A stretch of 64,000 bases of DNA from Aminobacter anthyllidis (GCF_018555685.1 NZ_JAFLWW010000003.1:434001-498000), one strand, 5' to 3'; positions 10,617 to 19,407 are shown, counted from the first letter of the stretch. Notes: generated from the sequence alone by a model not told the origin. Program-made: numbers and translations.

Positions 10617-10713
10617 TTGCCTTGGGGAAAGTGTAACCATCGTGGCAAATGCGTGGCTTTGTGCTATTGAGGCCGCGCATTTCGCCATCCTGACGTAACT
10701 TTCCCCAGGCAAA
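10617..10713. repeat. Spaced inverted repeat abutting the GT2 start
   Basis: TTGCCTTGGGGAAAGT (10617-10632) is repeated inverted at 10698-10713 with one mismatch. The right arm ends 3 nt before the GT2 ATG. In mRNA the arms could pair across 65 nt and occlude translation initiation. A related TTGCCCTGGGGACA stretch lies at about 10568-10581. Function unknown. Confidence 0.5.
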
Positions 10714-10716
10714 CTG

Positions 10717-11433
10717 ATGATTTCAATCGTCATTCCGTGCAAGAACGAAGCCGAGAACCTGCCCATTCTGGTCGGCGAGGTTCATGCCGCGATGGCCGGC
10801 CGTGACTACGAGGTGATCGTCGTCGACGACGGCTCGACCGACCGCACGCCTGAGGTTCTCGCCGAGCTTGCCCGCGCCGCAGGTCGCCTGCGTCACGTCA
10901 GGCACGACCGCTCGGCCGGTCAAAGTGCCGCCGTGCGCTCTGGCGTCTTCGCCGCGAAAGGCGAAATCGTCGTCACCATGGACGGCGATGGCCAGAACGA
11001 TCCGGCCTACCTGCCCAAGCTCGCCGACGCACTCGTCGCCGCCGGCCCCTCCGTCGGCATCGCCGCCGGCCAGCGCCTCAAGCGTACCGACACCAAGCTC
11101 AAGCAGCTGTCCTCGCGCTTCGCCAACGGCCTGCGCGAAATGATTCTGCGCGACGGCACCCGCGACTCGGGCTGCGGCCTCAAGGCGCTGCACACCGACC
11201 TGTTCCGCCAGCTGCCGTTCTTCGACGGCTGGCATCGCTACCTGCCGGCACTCGCCCTGCGCGAAGGCCGTGGCGTGGTCCATGTCGACGTCGTCGACCG
11301 CTCGCGCATCCACGGCAAATCCAATTATGGCATCCTCGATCGCGGCCTGCGCGGCATCCTCGATCTCTTCGGCGTGTGGTGGTTGCGCCGCCGCCGCAAG
11401 GTCGTGCCATCAGTCACGGAGCTTGGCCAATGA
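10717..11433 (+). CDS. Family 2 glycosyltransferase (polyprenyl-phosphate sugar synthase type)
   Basis: 238 residues. ISIVIPCKNEAENL, VVDDGSTDRTPEV and the DXD-like TMDGDGQNDP are GT-A/DPM1-type motifs. No C-terminal membrane helices are present, unlike ArnC or GtrB, so it is probably a peripheral membrane enzyme. It is expected to transfer a sugar from a nucleotide donor to undecaprenyl (or a related) phosphate on the cytoplasmic face. It overlaps the next gene by 4 nt (ATGA), and a GT39 transferase closes the operon, the arrangement used for lipid A/core decoration with aminoarabinose or galacturonic acid. RgtE-like activity is possible but not shown. Confidence 0.87.
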   Translation: MISIVIPCKNEAENLPILVGEVHAAMAGRDYEVIVVDDGSTDRTPEVLAELARAAGRLRHVRHDRSAGQSAAVRSGVFAAKGEIVVTMDGDGQNDPAYLPKLADALVAAGPSVGIAAGQRLKRTDTKLKQLSSRFANGLREMILRDGTRDSGCGLKALHTDLFRQLPFFDGWHRYLPALALREGRGVVHVDVVDRSRIHGKSNYGILDRGLRGILDLFGVWWLRRRRKVVPSVTELGQ

Positions 11434-11759
11434 ACCTGATCTCGGAACTCGGCACCTGGCTGCACGATGTCTTCATCGCCCAGTTCGACGGCTGGATCCT
11501 GCTCGGCTTCGTTGCCCAGGGCTTCTTCACCATGCGCTTCGTGGTGCAGTGGCTCGCCTCCGAGCGCGCCAAGCGCTCGGTCGTGCCGATCGCCTTCTGG
11601 TTCTTCTCGCTCGGCGGCGGCGCGCTGCTGCTGATCTACGCGATCAAGCGCCAGGACCCGGTCTTCATCGCCGGCCAGGGGCTCGGCCTGTTTATCTACA
11701 TCCGCAATCTCTGGCTGATCGCCAATGAGCGGCGCCTGGCCATGTCCAAGACGGACTGA
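11430..11759 (+). CDS. LAB_N domain membrane protein (lipid-A-disaccharide synthase N-terminal-like)
   Basis: 109 residues from the ATG overlapping the GT2 stop. Three hydrophobic segments (about 24-45, 53-69, 78-96) and the motif ASERAKRSVVPIAFWFFS identify the LAB_N family, found alone or at the N-terminus of LpxB. When it lies between a GT2 and a GT39 gene, a role in flipping or presenting the polyprenyl-linked sugar, like ArnE/ArnF, is attractive (inference). Very small and easily missed, but the coupling and the family motif make it certain to be coding. Confidence 0.88.
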   Translation: MNLISELGTWLHDVFIAQFDGWILLGFVAQGFFTMRFVVQWLASERAKRSVVPIAFWFFSLGGGALLLIYAIKRQDPVFIAGQGLGLFIYIRNLWLIANERRLAMSKTD

Positions 11760-11766
11760 CCACGGC

Positions 11767-13455
11767 ATGTCGACGACCGGAATCAAAACCTCCGCAACGC
11801 CCCGCAAGACGTTGTCGCCGCTGACTTATCTTCTCCTGGCATTGCTTGCCCTCTTCGCCTTCGTGCCGGGCACCTCGACCTTGCCGCCGACCGACCGCGA
11901 CGAGTCGCGCTTCGTCCAGGCGACCAAGCAGATGGTTGAGAGCGCAGACTATGTCGACATCCGCTTCCAGGACGTGCCGCGCTACAAGAAGCCTGCCGGC
12001 ATCTACTGGCTGCAGTCGACGGCAGTGCTGCTGAGCGGCCAGGGCAGCGATGCCCCGATCTGGGTCTACCGGCTGATTTCGGTGCTCGCCGGCACCTTCT
12101 CCGTGCTGGCGCTTGCCTTCATCGGCGACCGCATGTTCGGCCGAACCGCTGGCGTCATCGCCGGCCTCGGCATGATGGGCATCCTGATGCTCGGCGTCGA
12201 AGCCCGCATCGCCAAGACCGACGCGACGCTGCTTGCCACCGCCCTGCTCGCCCAAGGCGCACTCGCCACGATCTATCTCGGCCACAAGGCCGGCAAGCCG
12301 CAGGGACGCGCGCATTGGTGGTTCTGGATAGCCCAGGGCCTGTCGATCCTGATCAAGGGCCCGGTCATCCCGTTCATGAGCGTGCTGACGATTGCGGCCA
12401 TCGCCATCTTCGACCGCGACCGCTCCTGGCTGCGCAAGCTGAAGCCGCTCCCCGGCATCCTGCTGACATTGCTGGTCGCAGCCCCTTGGCTGATCCTGAT
12501 CACGCTCAAGACCGGCAGCGCTTTCTGGCAGGAATCGGTCGGCAAGGACCTGTTGAGCAAGGTAGGCTCCGGCCAGGAGTCGCACGGCTTCCCGCCCGGC
12601 TACTACTTCCTGACCTACTCGCTGTTCATGTGGCCCTTCGCGCTGGTCGCGCTCGAAGGCGGGCTCAAGGCGCTCAATCGCTTCCGCCAGGACCCGCGCC
12701 TGCTGTTCTGCCTCGCCTGGTACCTGCCCTACTGGGTGGCGATCGAGCTAATTCCGACCAAGCTGCCACACTACGCCTTACCGGCCTATCCGGCGATGAT
12801 CCTGCTGATGGCATGGGTGCTGACCTCCAAGTCGGCGGCCAGCATCGAGCTGTCGCGCTGGCAGTTCTGGCTGCGCCGCGCCTGCGCATTCGGCATGTTC
12901 GGCATCAGCATCGGCCTTGCGGCAATCGCCTTTGGCATCACGCCCTACTTCCTCGGCTATGTCTCCTGGTGGGGGCTGCTCGCCGCCGTGCTGGTCCTGA
13001 TCGCCGCGCGCTACGGCATCGGCGCGCCCGACGGCATGGACCCGGTCAAGCGTGTCGCCTTCGCCTCGGCGGCGGCTGCGGCGGTTTTCGGCGTGCTGAC
13101 GTGGAAAATCCTGCCGCCGCTCAAGCCGCTATGGCTCAGCCCGCAGATCGCGGAGCGTTTCGAGAAGCTGAAACCATGCCCGGCTTCGGTGCTGGCTTCC
13201 GCGGGCTATGGCGAACCGAGCCTTGTCTTCCTCACCGGCACCAACACCCAGCTGACCGACGGCAAGGGAGCAGCGGCAGCGCTGATCGCCGATCCCGCCT
13301 GCGCCATCGCTGTCGTCGCCGAAGCCGAGAGCAAGGCCTTCCTTGCCGCCATCCCAGGCGGCGTGGACGCACCCAGGCAGCGCGGCATCATCGAAGGCAT
13401 GAACTACTCCAAGGGCGAACCGCGCACGCTGACCTTCTACACCTTGGCGAAGTAG
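11767..13455 (+). CDS. GT39-type (ArnT/PMT-like) integral membrane glycosyltransferase
   Basis: 562 residues from the ATG at 11767, 7 nt after the LAB_N stop. About eleven to twelve hydrophobic segments fill residues 20-440, followed by a periplasmic tail. The first periplasmic loop contains PPTDRDESRFVQATKQM (the DE motif of the PMT family) and RYKKPAGIYWLQ, as in ArnT. The enzyme would transfer a sugar from a polyprenyl-phosphate carrier to lipid A, core or protein on the periplasmic side. It completes the three-gene envelope-modification operon. Acceptor and sugar are not readable from the sequence. Confidence 0.88.
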   Translation: MSTTGIKTSATPRKTLSPLTYLLLALLALFAFVPGTSTLPPTDRDESRFVQATKQMVESADYVDIRFQDVPRYKKPAGIYWLQSTAVLLSGQGSDAPIWVYRLISVLAGTFSVLALAFIGDRMFGRTAGVIAGLGMMGILMLGVEARIAKTDATLLATALLAQGALATIYLGHKAGKPQGRAHWWFWIAQGLSILIKGPVIPFMSVLTIAAIAIFDRDRSWLRKLKPLPGILLTLLVAAPWLILITLKTGSAFWQESVGKDLLSKVGSGQESHGFPPGYYFLTYSLFMWPFALVALEGGLKALNRFRQDPRLLFCLAWYLPYWVAIELIPTKLPHYALPAYPAMILLMAWVLTSKSAASIELSRWQFWLRRACAFGMFGISIGLAAIAFGITPYFLGYVSWWGLLAAVLVLIAARYGIGAPDGMDPVKRVAFASAAAAAVFGVLTWKILPPLKPLWLSPQIAERFEKLKPCPASVLASAGYGEPSLVFLTGTNTQLTDGKGAAAALIADPACAIAVVAEAESKAFLAAIPGGVDAPRQRGIIEGMNYSKGEPRTLTFYTLAK

Positions 13456-13486
13456 GCTTCCGCTTGCCCGTTGGGCGCGCCCTGTC

Positions 13487-13622
13487 GTGCGTCCTTCGAG
13501 GCTCGCTGCGCTCGCACCTCAGGATGAGGACCGTTGCTGCTGCAGCACTTCTCAGAGGAGCATAGCGCCAACTTCCCTCATCCTGAGGTGCTCGCCTGAA
13601 AGGCGAGCCTCGAAGGACGCAC
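13487..13622. repeat. Palindromic intergenic repeat element (rhizobial type)
   Basis: The left arm (13487-13529, starting GTGCGTCCTTCGAGGCTCGC) and right arm (13576-13622) are inverted copies of each other, sharing GTGCGTCCTTCGAGGCTCG and CACCTCAGGATGAGG with an internal divergence, around a 46-nt centre. The CTCAGGATGAGG core recurs at 29126-29137. It resembles the short dispersed palindromes common between genes in rhizobia. It lies between the convergent GT39 and substrate-binding genes. Confidence 0.8.
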
Positions 13623-13636
13623 TTCAACCTCAAAGA

Positions 13637-13662
13637 AAAAGGGGCGGTTTCCCGCCCCTTTT
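13637..13662. terminator. Bidirectional intrinsic terminator
   Basis: GGGGCGG (13641-13647) pairs with CCGCCCC (13652-13658), extended by A and T runs on both sides, so a U-tract follows the stem in either direction. It serves the convergent GT39 operon (plus) and pyrimidine-locus ABC transporter operon (minus, stop at 13686). Confidence 0.85.
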
Positions 13663-13685
13663 GCCGATTTCAGATCATCAATACC

Positions 13686-14660
13686 TTACTTGATCGCCTT
13701 GTCGGTGATCGCCGAAGTCCAGGCGCCCGAAGGCTCCTTGGTGATGATCTTCTGCGCCAGCAGCGCTTCAGCCGTGCGCTTGTAGGCCGCTTCGACCAGC
13801 TTGCCATCGGCATTGTCGATCAGCTTGGCCACTTCGCCCATCATCCGCTTCTGGTGGTTTTCGTCCTGGCCGCCATTGTCGACGACGATGCCGGCGGCCT
13901 CGTCAGGATTGTCGACGGCATATTTCCAGCCCTTCATCGAGGCGCGCACGAAGCGAACCATCTTGTCTTCGAAGGCCGGGTCCTTGAGCTTGTCTTCCAT
14001 GGCATAGAGACCATCCTCGAGCAGGTCGTTGCCCATGGCGGTGTAGTTGAAGACGGTCAGCTCTTCCGGCTTGAAGCCGGCGTCGATCAGCTGCCAGTAC
14101 TCGTTGTAGGTCATGACCGAGATGCAGTCGGCCTGCTTCTGGATCAGCGGCTGCACGTCGAAGCTCTGCTTCAGCACCGTCACGCCATCGGCGCCGCCTT
14201 CGGTCGACAGGCCAAGCTTGTTCATCCAGGCGAAGAACGGATACTCGTTGCCGAAGAACCAGACGCCCAGCGTCTTGCCCTTGAAATCGGCTTCGGTCTT
14301 GACCGGGCCGTCCTTCGGGCAGACCAGCTCCATGCCGGCCTTCTTGTAGGGCTGGGCGATGTTGACCAGGCCGACGCCCTTTTCGCGGGCCGCAAGCGCG
14401 CCGCCCATCCAGTCGACGATGACGTCGGCGCCGCCGCCGGCGATCACCTGCTCTGGCGCGATGTCGGGACCGCCCGGCTTGATGTCGACGTCGAGGTTTT
14501 CCTCGCTATAGAAACCCTTCTCCTTGGCGACGTAGTAGCCGGCAAACTGCGACTGCGTCACCCATTTGAGCTGCAGCGTCACCTTGTCGGCGGCAAGTGC
14601 CGCCTGCGCGGCGGCCAGCGACATCGCTCCCGCCATCAACGATACCATCAGTCTTTTCAT
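13686..14660 (-). CDS. NMT1/THI5-family ABC transporter substrate-binding protein
   Basis: 324 residues with a signal peptide (MKRLMVSLMAGAMSLAAAQA, cleavage near residue 23) and strong Shine-Dalgarno (AGGGAAA). VTLQLKWVTQSQFAGYYVAKEKGFY is the NMT1/THI5-like ligand-binding signature (first 20 residues suffice). Family members bind hydroxymethylpyrimidine, riboflavin or similar ring compounds in the periplasm. As the last gene after two permeases and an ATPase in a pyrimidine-degradation locus, its ligand is probably uracil, thymine, a dihydropyrimidine or a hydantoin (inference). No TPP riboswitch is seen upstream, which argues against thiamine salvage. Confidence 0.9.
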   Translation of the reverse strand: MKRLMVSLMAGAMSLAAAQAALAADKVTLQLKWVTQSQFAGYYVAKEKGFYSEENLDVDIKPGGPDIAPEQVIAGGGADVIVDWMGGALAAREKGVGLVNIAQPYKKAGMELVCPKDGPVKTEADFKGKTLGVWFFGNEYPFFAWMNKLGLSTEGGADGVTVLKQSFDVQPLIQKQADCISVMTYNEYWQLIDAGFKPEELTVFNYTAMGNDLLEDGLYAMEDKLKDPAFEDKMVRFVRASMKGWKYAVDNPDEAAGIVVDNGGQDENHQKRMMGEVAKLIDNADGKLVEAAYKRTAEALLAQKIITKEPSGAWTSAITDKAIK

Positions 14661-14711
14661 CTTCTTTTTTCCCTCTGAAGTTGGACCGCGGCCCCGCCCA
14701 AGGAGCTCAGG

Positions 14712-15845
14712 TCACGCCCGCCCACCACGGACAGACGGATGCCAGAAAGTGGTGGCCCTCTCGATCAGGGCGACCACGCCATAGAAGACGGAACCGGCCA
14801 GAGCCGCAACTGCGATCTCCGCCCAGACCATGTCGACATTCATGCGCCCGATCTCGGTCGAGATGCGGAAGCCCATGCCGACGATCGGCGTGCCGAAGAA
14901 TTCGGCGACGATGGCGCCGATCAGCGCCAGCGTGGAGTTGATCTTCAACGCGTTGAAGATGAAGGGCGCGGTCGCCGGCAGGCGCAGCTTGAACAGCGTC
15001 TGCCAGTAGTTGGAGGCGTAGGTGCGCATCAGGTCGCGCTCCATGTGGCCCGATGCGGTGAGGCCGGCGACAGTGTTCACCAGCATCGGGAAGAAGGTCA
15101 TGATGATGACCACGGCGGCCTTGGACTGCCACTCGAAGCCGAACCAGATCACCATGATCGGGGCGACGCCGATGATCGGCAGCGCCGAAACCATGTTGCC
15201 GATCGGCAAAAGCCCCCGGCGCAGGAACGGCACGCGGTCCGCCAGGATCGCCACGATGAACCCCGAGGCGCAACCGACGATGTAGCCGAACAGCACCGCC
15301 TTAAAGATCGTCTGGCGCACGTCGGCCAAAAGGATGGGCAGCGAATTGCCGATGCGCGCGGCAATGGCGCTTGGCGGCGGCAACAGGATGAACGGAACCC
15401 CCGCACCCCGCGTTACCGCTTCCCATATGATCAGGATCCACGCGCCGAAGATCGCCGGGATCAGCAGGCGCAGGAATGTCCTGACCTGCTTGGACACCGG
15501 CCTGATGGCCGACAGCACGGCGACGCAGCGCCAGGCCAGCAGCCAGGCGGCGGCAAGCAGCAGGAAGTACGGCATCCGCGCCGTGCCTTCATTGCCTGAT
15601 ATGCCTGATATCAGCAACCAGGCCGCCCCATGCGCTCCGACGAAGAGCACGGCGGCGCTGGCAAGGCCGGAAAACATGGCGAAGGAGGCCACGCCACTCA
15701 AAGCGATCAGCCCGATGACAAGTGTCGTCGTGCCGTTCGACATCGGCGCTGTAGCTTCGCTCGCCAGCATCGGCATGGTGGCCATGGCGATGGTGCACAG
15801 CACCAAAGCCAGCAAGACTTGCCAGGACGGCTTGGAATTCATCAT
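14712..15845 (-). CDS. ABC transporter permease with extra N-terminal membrane region
   Basis: 377 residues starting at the ATG that overlaps the preceding permease stop by 4 nt (ATGA). The C-terminal 250 residues are a BPD_transp_1/SsuC-type permease with about six segments and an EAA-like loop (RTYASNYWQTLFKLRLPATA). The first 110-120 residues add about four further hydrophobic segments not found in usual SsuC/ThiX permeases (about 260 residues). It pairs with the other permease as a heterodimer for the NMT1/THI5-type importer. Confidence 0.88.
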   Translation of the reverse strand: MMNSKPSWQVLLALVLCTIAMATMPMLASEATAPMSNGTTTLVIGLIALSGVASFAMFSGLASAAVLFVGAHGAAWLLISGISGNEGTARMPYFLLLAAAWLLAWRCVAVLSAIRPVSKQVRTFLRLLIPAIFGAWILIIWEAVTRGAGVPFILLPPPSAIAARIGNSLPILLADVRQTIFKAVLFGYIVGCASGFIVAILADRVPFLRRGLLPIGNMVSALPIIGVAPIMVIWFGFEWQSKAAVVIIMTFFPMLVNTVAGLTASGHMERDLMRTYASNYWQTLFKLRLPATAPFIFNALKINSTLALIGAIVAEFFGTPIVGMGFRISTEIGRMNVDMVWAEIAVAALAGSVFYGVVALIERATTFWHPSVRGGRA

Positions 15846-16720
15846 GCCGGCCGCCCTCCCATCGAACGTTCGACAACTCTGCCGACGAAGCCGACGAGCA
15901 CGACCAGCAGTGCCGCCACCACTGAGCCGGCGACGAGTGCCGCCCACATTTCGATGGTCTGGCTGTAGTAGGAGCCGGCGAGCAGCTTGGCGCCGATGCC
16001 GGCAACAGCACCTGTCGGCAACTCGCCGACGATGGCGCCGACAAGGCTCGCCGCCACCGCGACCTTCATCGAGGCGAACAGGAATGGCACCGAGGCCGGC
16101 ACGCGCAGCTTCCAGAAGGTCTGTGATGCGCTGGCATTGTAAGTGTGCATCAGGTCGAGATGCATGAGGTCCGGCGAACGCAGCCCCTTCACCATGCCGA
16201 CGGCGACGGGGAAGAATGACAGATAGGTCGAGATCAGCGCCTTGGGGATCAGCCCGGTGATGCCGATCGCCGCCAGCACCACGATGATCATCGGTGCCAC
16301 AGCAAGGATCGGGATCGTCTGCGAGGCGATGATCCACGGCATCAGCGAGCGGTCGAGCGCAATGACATGGACGATGCCGACGGCGATCAGGATGCCGAGG
16401 GCGGTACCGAAGGTGAAGCCGAGCAGTGTCGACGACAGCGTCACCCACGAATGGTAGACGAGGCTGCGCGCGCTGGTCACCTTCCGCAAGAAGGTGTTTT
16501 CAAAGAAATTCTGCGCCACCTGGTGTGGTGCGGGCATCGTCGGCTTCGGCTGCGACAACGTCTTGCCGATGAATTCCACGGTGCCTGGTGTCAGGCCTGC
16601 GCGCCGGTCGAGATCGCGCTGGAACGGCGCGTTCATGTAGACGGCGAACGCATACCATGCCGCGACGATGACCAGCAGGATGGCGATGACGGGAAAAACC
16701 CGGTCTCTGAGGCGATCCAT
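15842..16720 (-). CDS. ABC transporter permease
   Basis: 292 residues with an N-terminal anchor helix (about 10-28), a periplasmic stretch of about 70 residues, then a six-segment BPD_transp_1 core. The coupling loop reads LMHTYNASASQTFWKLRVPA, the EAA motif that docks on the ATPase. It belongs to the SsuC/TauC/ThiX group. It lies 6 nt after the ATPase gene and overlaps the second permease by 4 nt, so the operon is tightly coupled. Confidence 0.9.
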   Translation of the reverse strand: MDRLRDRVFPVIAILLVIVAAWYAFAVYMNAPFQRDLDRRAGLTPGTVEFIGKTLSQPKPTMPAPHQVAQNFFENTFLRKVTSARSLVYHSWVTLSSTLLGFTFGTALGILIAVGIVHVIALDRSLMPWIIASQTIPILAVAPMIIVVLAAIGITGLIPKALISTYLSFFPVAVGMVKGLRSPDLMHLDLMHTYNASASQTFWKLRVPASVPFLFASMKVAVAASLVGAIVGELPTGAVAGIGAKLLAGSYYSQTIEMWAALVAGSVVAALLVVLVGFVGRVVERSMGGRPA

Positions 16721-16726
16721 CGCGGC

Positions 16727-17545
16727 TCAATCCTCGTAGGAATGGCCGGCGCGCAGCCCGTCACGGACACGCGCTGCGATCGCCAGGAATTCCGGGCTCT
16801 CGCGGATGTCGAGCGGCCGCTCCGTGGGCAGCGTCGACTCGATGACGTCGGTGACCCGGCCCGGGCGCGGCGACATGACGACGATGCGTGTCGACAGGTA
16901 GACGGCCTCGGGGATCGAGTGGGTGACGAAGCAGATCGTCTTGTTGGTCTGCCGCCACAGCCTGAGCAACTGCTCGTTGAGATGGTCGCGCACGATCTCG
17001 TCGAGCGCGCCGAACGGCTCGTCCATCAGCAGAAGATCGGCGTCGAAGGCGAGCGCGCGCGCGATCGAGGCGCGCTGCTGCATGCCGCCTGAGAGCTGCC
17101 AGGGATACTTCTTCTCGAAGCCGGTGAGATTGACCAGATCCATCGTGCGCTTGATGCGCTCCTGCTGCTCGGCCTTGGACAGGCCGATGATCTCGAGCGG
17201 CAGCCCGACATTGCTCTCGATGGTCCGCCACGGAAACAGCGCCGCTGCCTGGAAGACATAGCCATAGGCGCGGGCCTGGCGCGCCTGTTCGGGCGTCATG
17301 CCATTGATCGAAATCGTGCCTTCGGTCGGCTGCTCGAGATCGGCGATCACCCGCAGGAACGTCGTCTTGCCGCAGCCTGAAGGCCCAATGAAGGAGACGA
17401 ACTCGCCCTTGTTGATGGTCAGATTGACGTCCGACAACGCCCGCACCGGGCCGTCATTGGTCTGGAAGGTCAGCCCCAGCTTTCTGGCTTCGACGACGGC
17501 GCTACCGACGCTTGTCGCCGTGGCTTGATTGACTGTCATGAGCAT
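16727..17545 (-). CDS. ABC transporter ATP-binding protein (SsuB/TauB/ThiZ type)
   Basis: 272 residues. Walker A IGPSGCGKTT, Q-loop YVFQAAALFPW, signature LSGGMQQR, Walker [14 protein letters not shown] and the switch His in CFVTHSIPEAVYL are all intact. It energises uptake of the pyrimidine-related substrate. Two near ATGs compete (17545 and 17539); the latter has GGG 9 nt upstream and may be the real start. It is probably first in a four-gene transporter operon, 257 nt after the dihydropyrimidinase stop. Confidence 0.92.
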   Translation of the reverse strand: MLMTVNQATATSVGSAVVEARKLGLTFQTNDGPVRALSDVNLTINKGEFVSFIGPSGCGKTTFLRVIADLEQPTEGTISINGMTPEQARQARAYGYVFQAAALFPWRTIESNVGLPLEIIGLSKAEQQERIKRTMDLVNLTGFEKKYPWQLSGGMQQRASIARALAFDADLLLMDEPFGALDEIVRDHLNEQLLRLWRQTNKTICFVTHSIPEAVYLSTRIVVMSPRPGRVTDVIESTLPTERPLDIRESPEFLAIAARVRDGLRAGHSYED

Positions 17546-17802
17546 TGCCCGACTTTACCCCACATCATGCCATCCTCTCCGAAGTTGAGGGAGGCGTCCA
17601 CTTGATCGGGATGTTTTTCCTGGCCTGTGAAACCGGGCTGGTTCCTGCGCCATCCTTGCGACCGCCAGACGCGGTCGCCATCCCTGTTCGGTACGTTTGG
17701 AAATCGCCTGCACGTGTTGCAGGTCGTTACGGCCGCAGCGAGAGCCGACAGCGGCCGCAAGCATGTCCCGGCGGCCCGCGATCGCCGGCCGCCGCAAGTC
17801 GC

Positions 17803-19254
17803 CTAGACCCCGGTCGCCGGAATGCCTGTCCGTTCGACCTTGCGCGGCGCGGTGATCTCTTTCCACTGCGACAGCGCCCGGTTGACCGCGGCGTGCGGCT
17901 CGCGGGCAACGAACTCGCCATGACCGGGATGAGCCCTGACCTCGTGCTCCTGGATCGCCAGCTCGCCACGGGTGAAGACGAAGCGCGGCAGGCCGGTCAC
18001 CTCGATGCCCTCGAAGACGTTGTAGTCGATGACCGACTGCTGGCTCTTCGCCGCGATGGTCTTCTTGCGCTTCGGGTCCCAGACGATGATGTCGGCATCG
18101 GCACCTTCAACGATCGCGCCCTTCTTCGGATACATGTTGAGGATCTTGGCGATGTTGGTCGAGGTCACCGCCACGAACTCGTTCATCGTGAGGCGCCCGG
18201 TGTTGACGCCCTTGGTCCACAGCACCGGCATGCGGTCCTCGAGACCGCCCGTGCCGTTGGGGATCTTGGTGAAGTTGCCGACACCGGTACGCTTCTGATC
18301 AGTGGTGAACGAGCAATGGTCGGTCGCCACCACCTGCAGCGAGCCCGCCTGCAGGCCGGCCCACAAGGAATCCTGGTGCAGCTTGTTGCGGAAGGGCGGG
18401 CTCATCACCCGGCGCGCCGCGTGGTCCCAGTCCTTGTTGAAATATTCGGTCTCGTCGAGCACCAGATGCTGGATCAGCGGCTCGCCATAGACGCGCATGC
18501 CTTTCTGCCTAGCCCGGCGGATCGCCTCATGCGCCTGTTCGCAGGAGGTGTGCACGACGTAAAGCGGCGAACCCACCATGTCGGCGATCATGATGGCGCG
18601 GTTGGTCGCCTCGCCCTCGACTTCCGGCGGGCGCGAATAGGCGTGCGCCTCGGGGCCATTGTTGCCCTCGGCCAGCAGCTTGGCCGACAGCTGGGCGACG
18701 ACGTCGCCGTTTTCGGCATGCACCAGCGGCAGCGCGCCAAGCTCGGCGCAGCGCTTGAACGACGAGTACATCTCGTCGTCGTCGACCATCAGCGCGCCCT
18801 TGTAGGCCATGAAATGCTTGAACGAGGTGATGCCCTTGTCGACGACCTGGGCCATCTCGTTGAACACCTGCTCGCCCCACCAGGTGATCGCCATGTGGAA
18901 CGAGTAGTCGGAACAGGCCTTCGAGGTCTTGTTGTCCCACATCTGCAGCGCTTCGAGCAGCGACTGGCCGGGCGACGGCAGGCAGAAATCGACAACCATC
19001 GTCGTTCCGCCGGAAAGTGCGGCGCGCGTGCCGCTCTCGAAGTCGTCGGCCGAATAGGTGCCCATGAACGGCATTTCGAGATGGGTGTGCGGATCGATGC
19101 CGCCGGGCATGATGTAGCAGCCGGTGGCGTCGAACTCGTGGTCGGCATGCAGGTTGTCGCCGATGGCGACGATCTTGCCATGCTGGATCAGCACGTCGGC
19201 CTTCCACGTCCGGTCGGCCGTGACGACGGTGCCGTTTCGGATGACTTTGGTCAT
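17803..19254 (-). CDS. hydA: Dihydropyrimidinase / D-hydantoinase
   Basis: 483 residues, usual for the family. Metal ligands of the cyclic-amidohydrolase TIM barrel are visible: DPHTH (His56, His58), the lysine in ITSFKHFMAYKG (Lys146, position of the carboxylated lysine), His179 in LVHAENGD, the histidine in VVHTSCEQ, and Asp of ATDHCSF. The enzyme opens 5,6-dihydrouracil or dihydrothymine to N-carbamoyl-beta-alanine or its methyl analogue, the second step of reductive pyrimidine breakdown. It lies downstream of the amidohydrolase, and the start follows GGGGAACTGAAG. PydB is an alternative name. Confidence 0.94.
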   Translation of the reverse strand: MTKVIRNGTVVTADRTWKADVLIQHGKIVAIGDNLHADHEFDATGCYIMPGGIDPHTHLEMPFMGTYSADDFESGTRAALSGGTTMVVDFCLPSPGQSLLEALQMWDNKTSKACSDYSFHMAITWWGEQVFNEMAQVVDKGITSFKHFMAYKGALMVDDDEMYSSFKRCAELGALPLVHAENGDVVAQLSAKLLAEGNNGPEAHAYSRPPEVEGEATNRAIMIADMVGSPLYVVHTSCEQAHEAIRRARQKGMRVYGEPLIQHLVLDETEYFNKDWDHAARRVMSPPFRNKLHQDSLWAGLQAGSLQVVATDHCSFTTDQKRTGVGNFTKIPNGTGGLEDRMPVLWTKGVNTGRLTMNEFVAVTSTNIAKILNMYPKKGAIVEGADADIIVWDPKRKKTIAAKSQQSVIDYNVFEGIEVTGLPRFVFTRGELAIQEHEVRAHPGHGEFVAREPHAAVNRALSQWKEITAPRKVERTGIPATGV

Positions 19255-19353
19255 TCTTCAGTTCCCCAATTGCTGCCGCGCTTCTTTGCGAGCGCTTCGG
19301 CAAAGTTTCACATCATGTAAGGGCAGACACTCCACGCAGGCCAAGCGCAAGCC

Positions 19354-19378
19354 GCCCTTCCCCTTGATGGGAAAGGGC
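19354..19378. repeat. Small hairpin between amidohydrolase and hydA
   Basis: GCCCTTCCC (19354-19362) can pair with GGGAAAGGGC (19369-19378) with one bulge, in the 153-nt spacer between the two catabolic genes. No T-run follows on the minus strand, so it is more likely an mRNA-processing or stability element than a terminator. Confidence 0.4.
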
Positions 19379-19407
19379 TGCCAGCGCGGCAATGTCGGCC
19401 CAAAAAC

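Noticed and set aside
14661-14711. TPP riboswitch in front of the NMT1/THI5-type binding protein
   Set aside because: The spacer is only 51 nt and shows no thi-box motif; context points to pyrimidine catabolism.
19240-19256. TGACCAAAGTCA as a RutR site over the hydA start
   Set aside because: It is formed by the coding bases for MTKVI and only one half-site fits; likely chance.
17545-19320. 591-codon plus-strand frame opposite hydA
   Set aside because: Antisense shadow; the minus strand encodes dihydropyrimidinase with all metal ligands.
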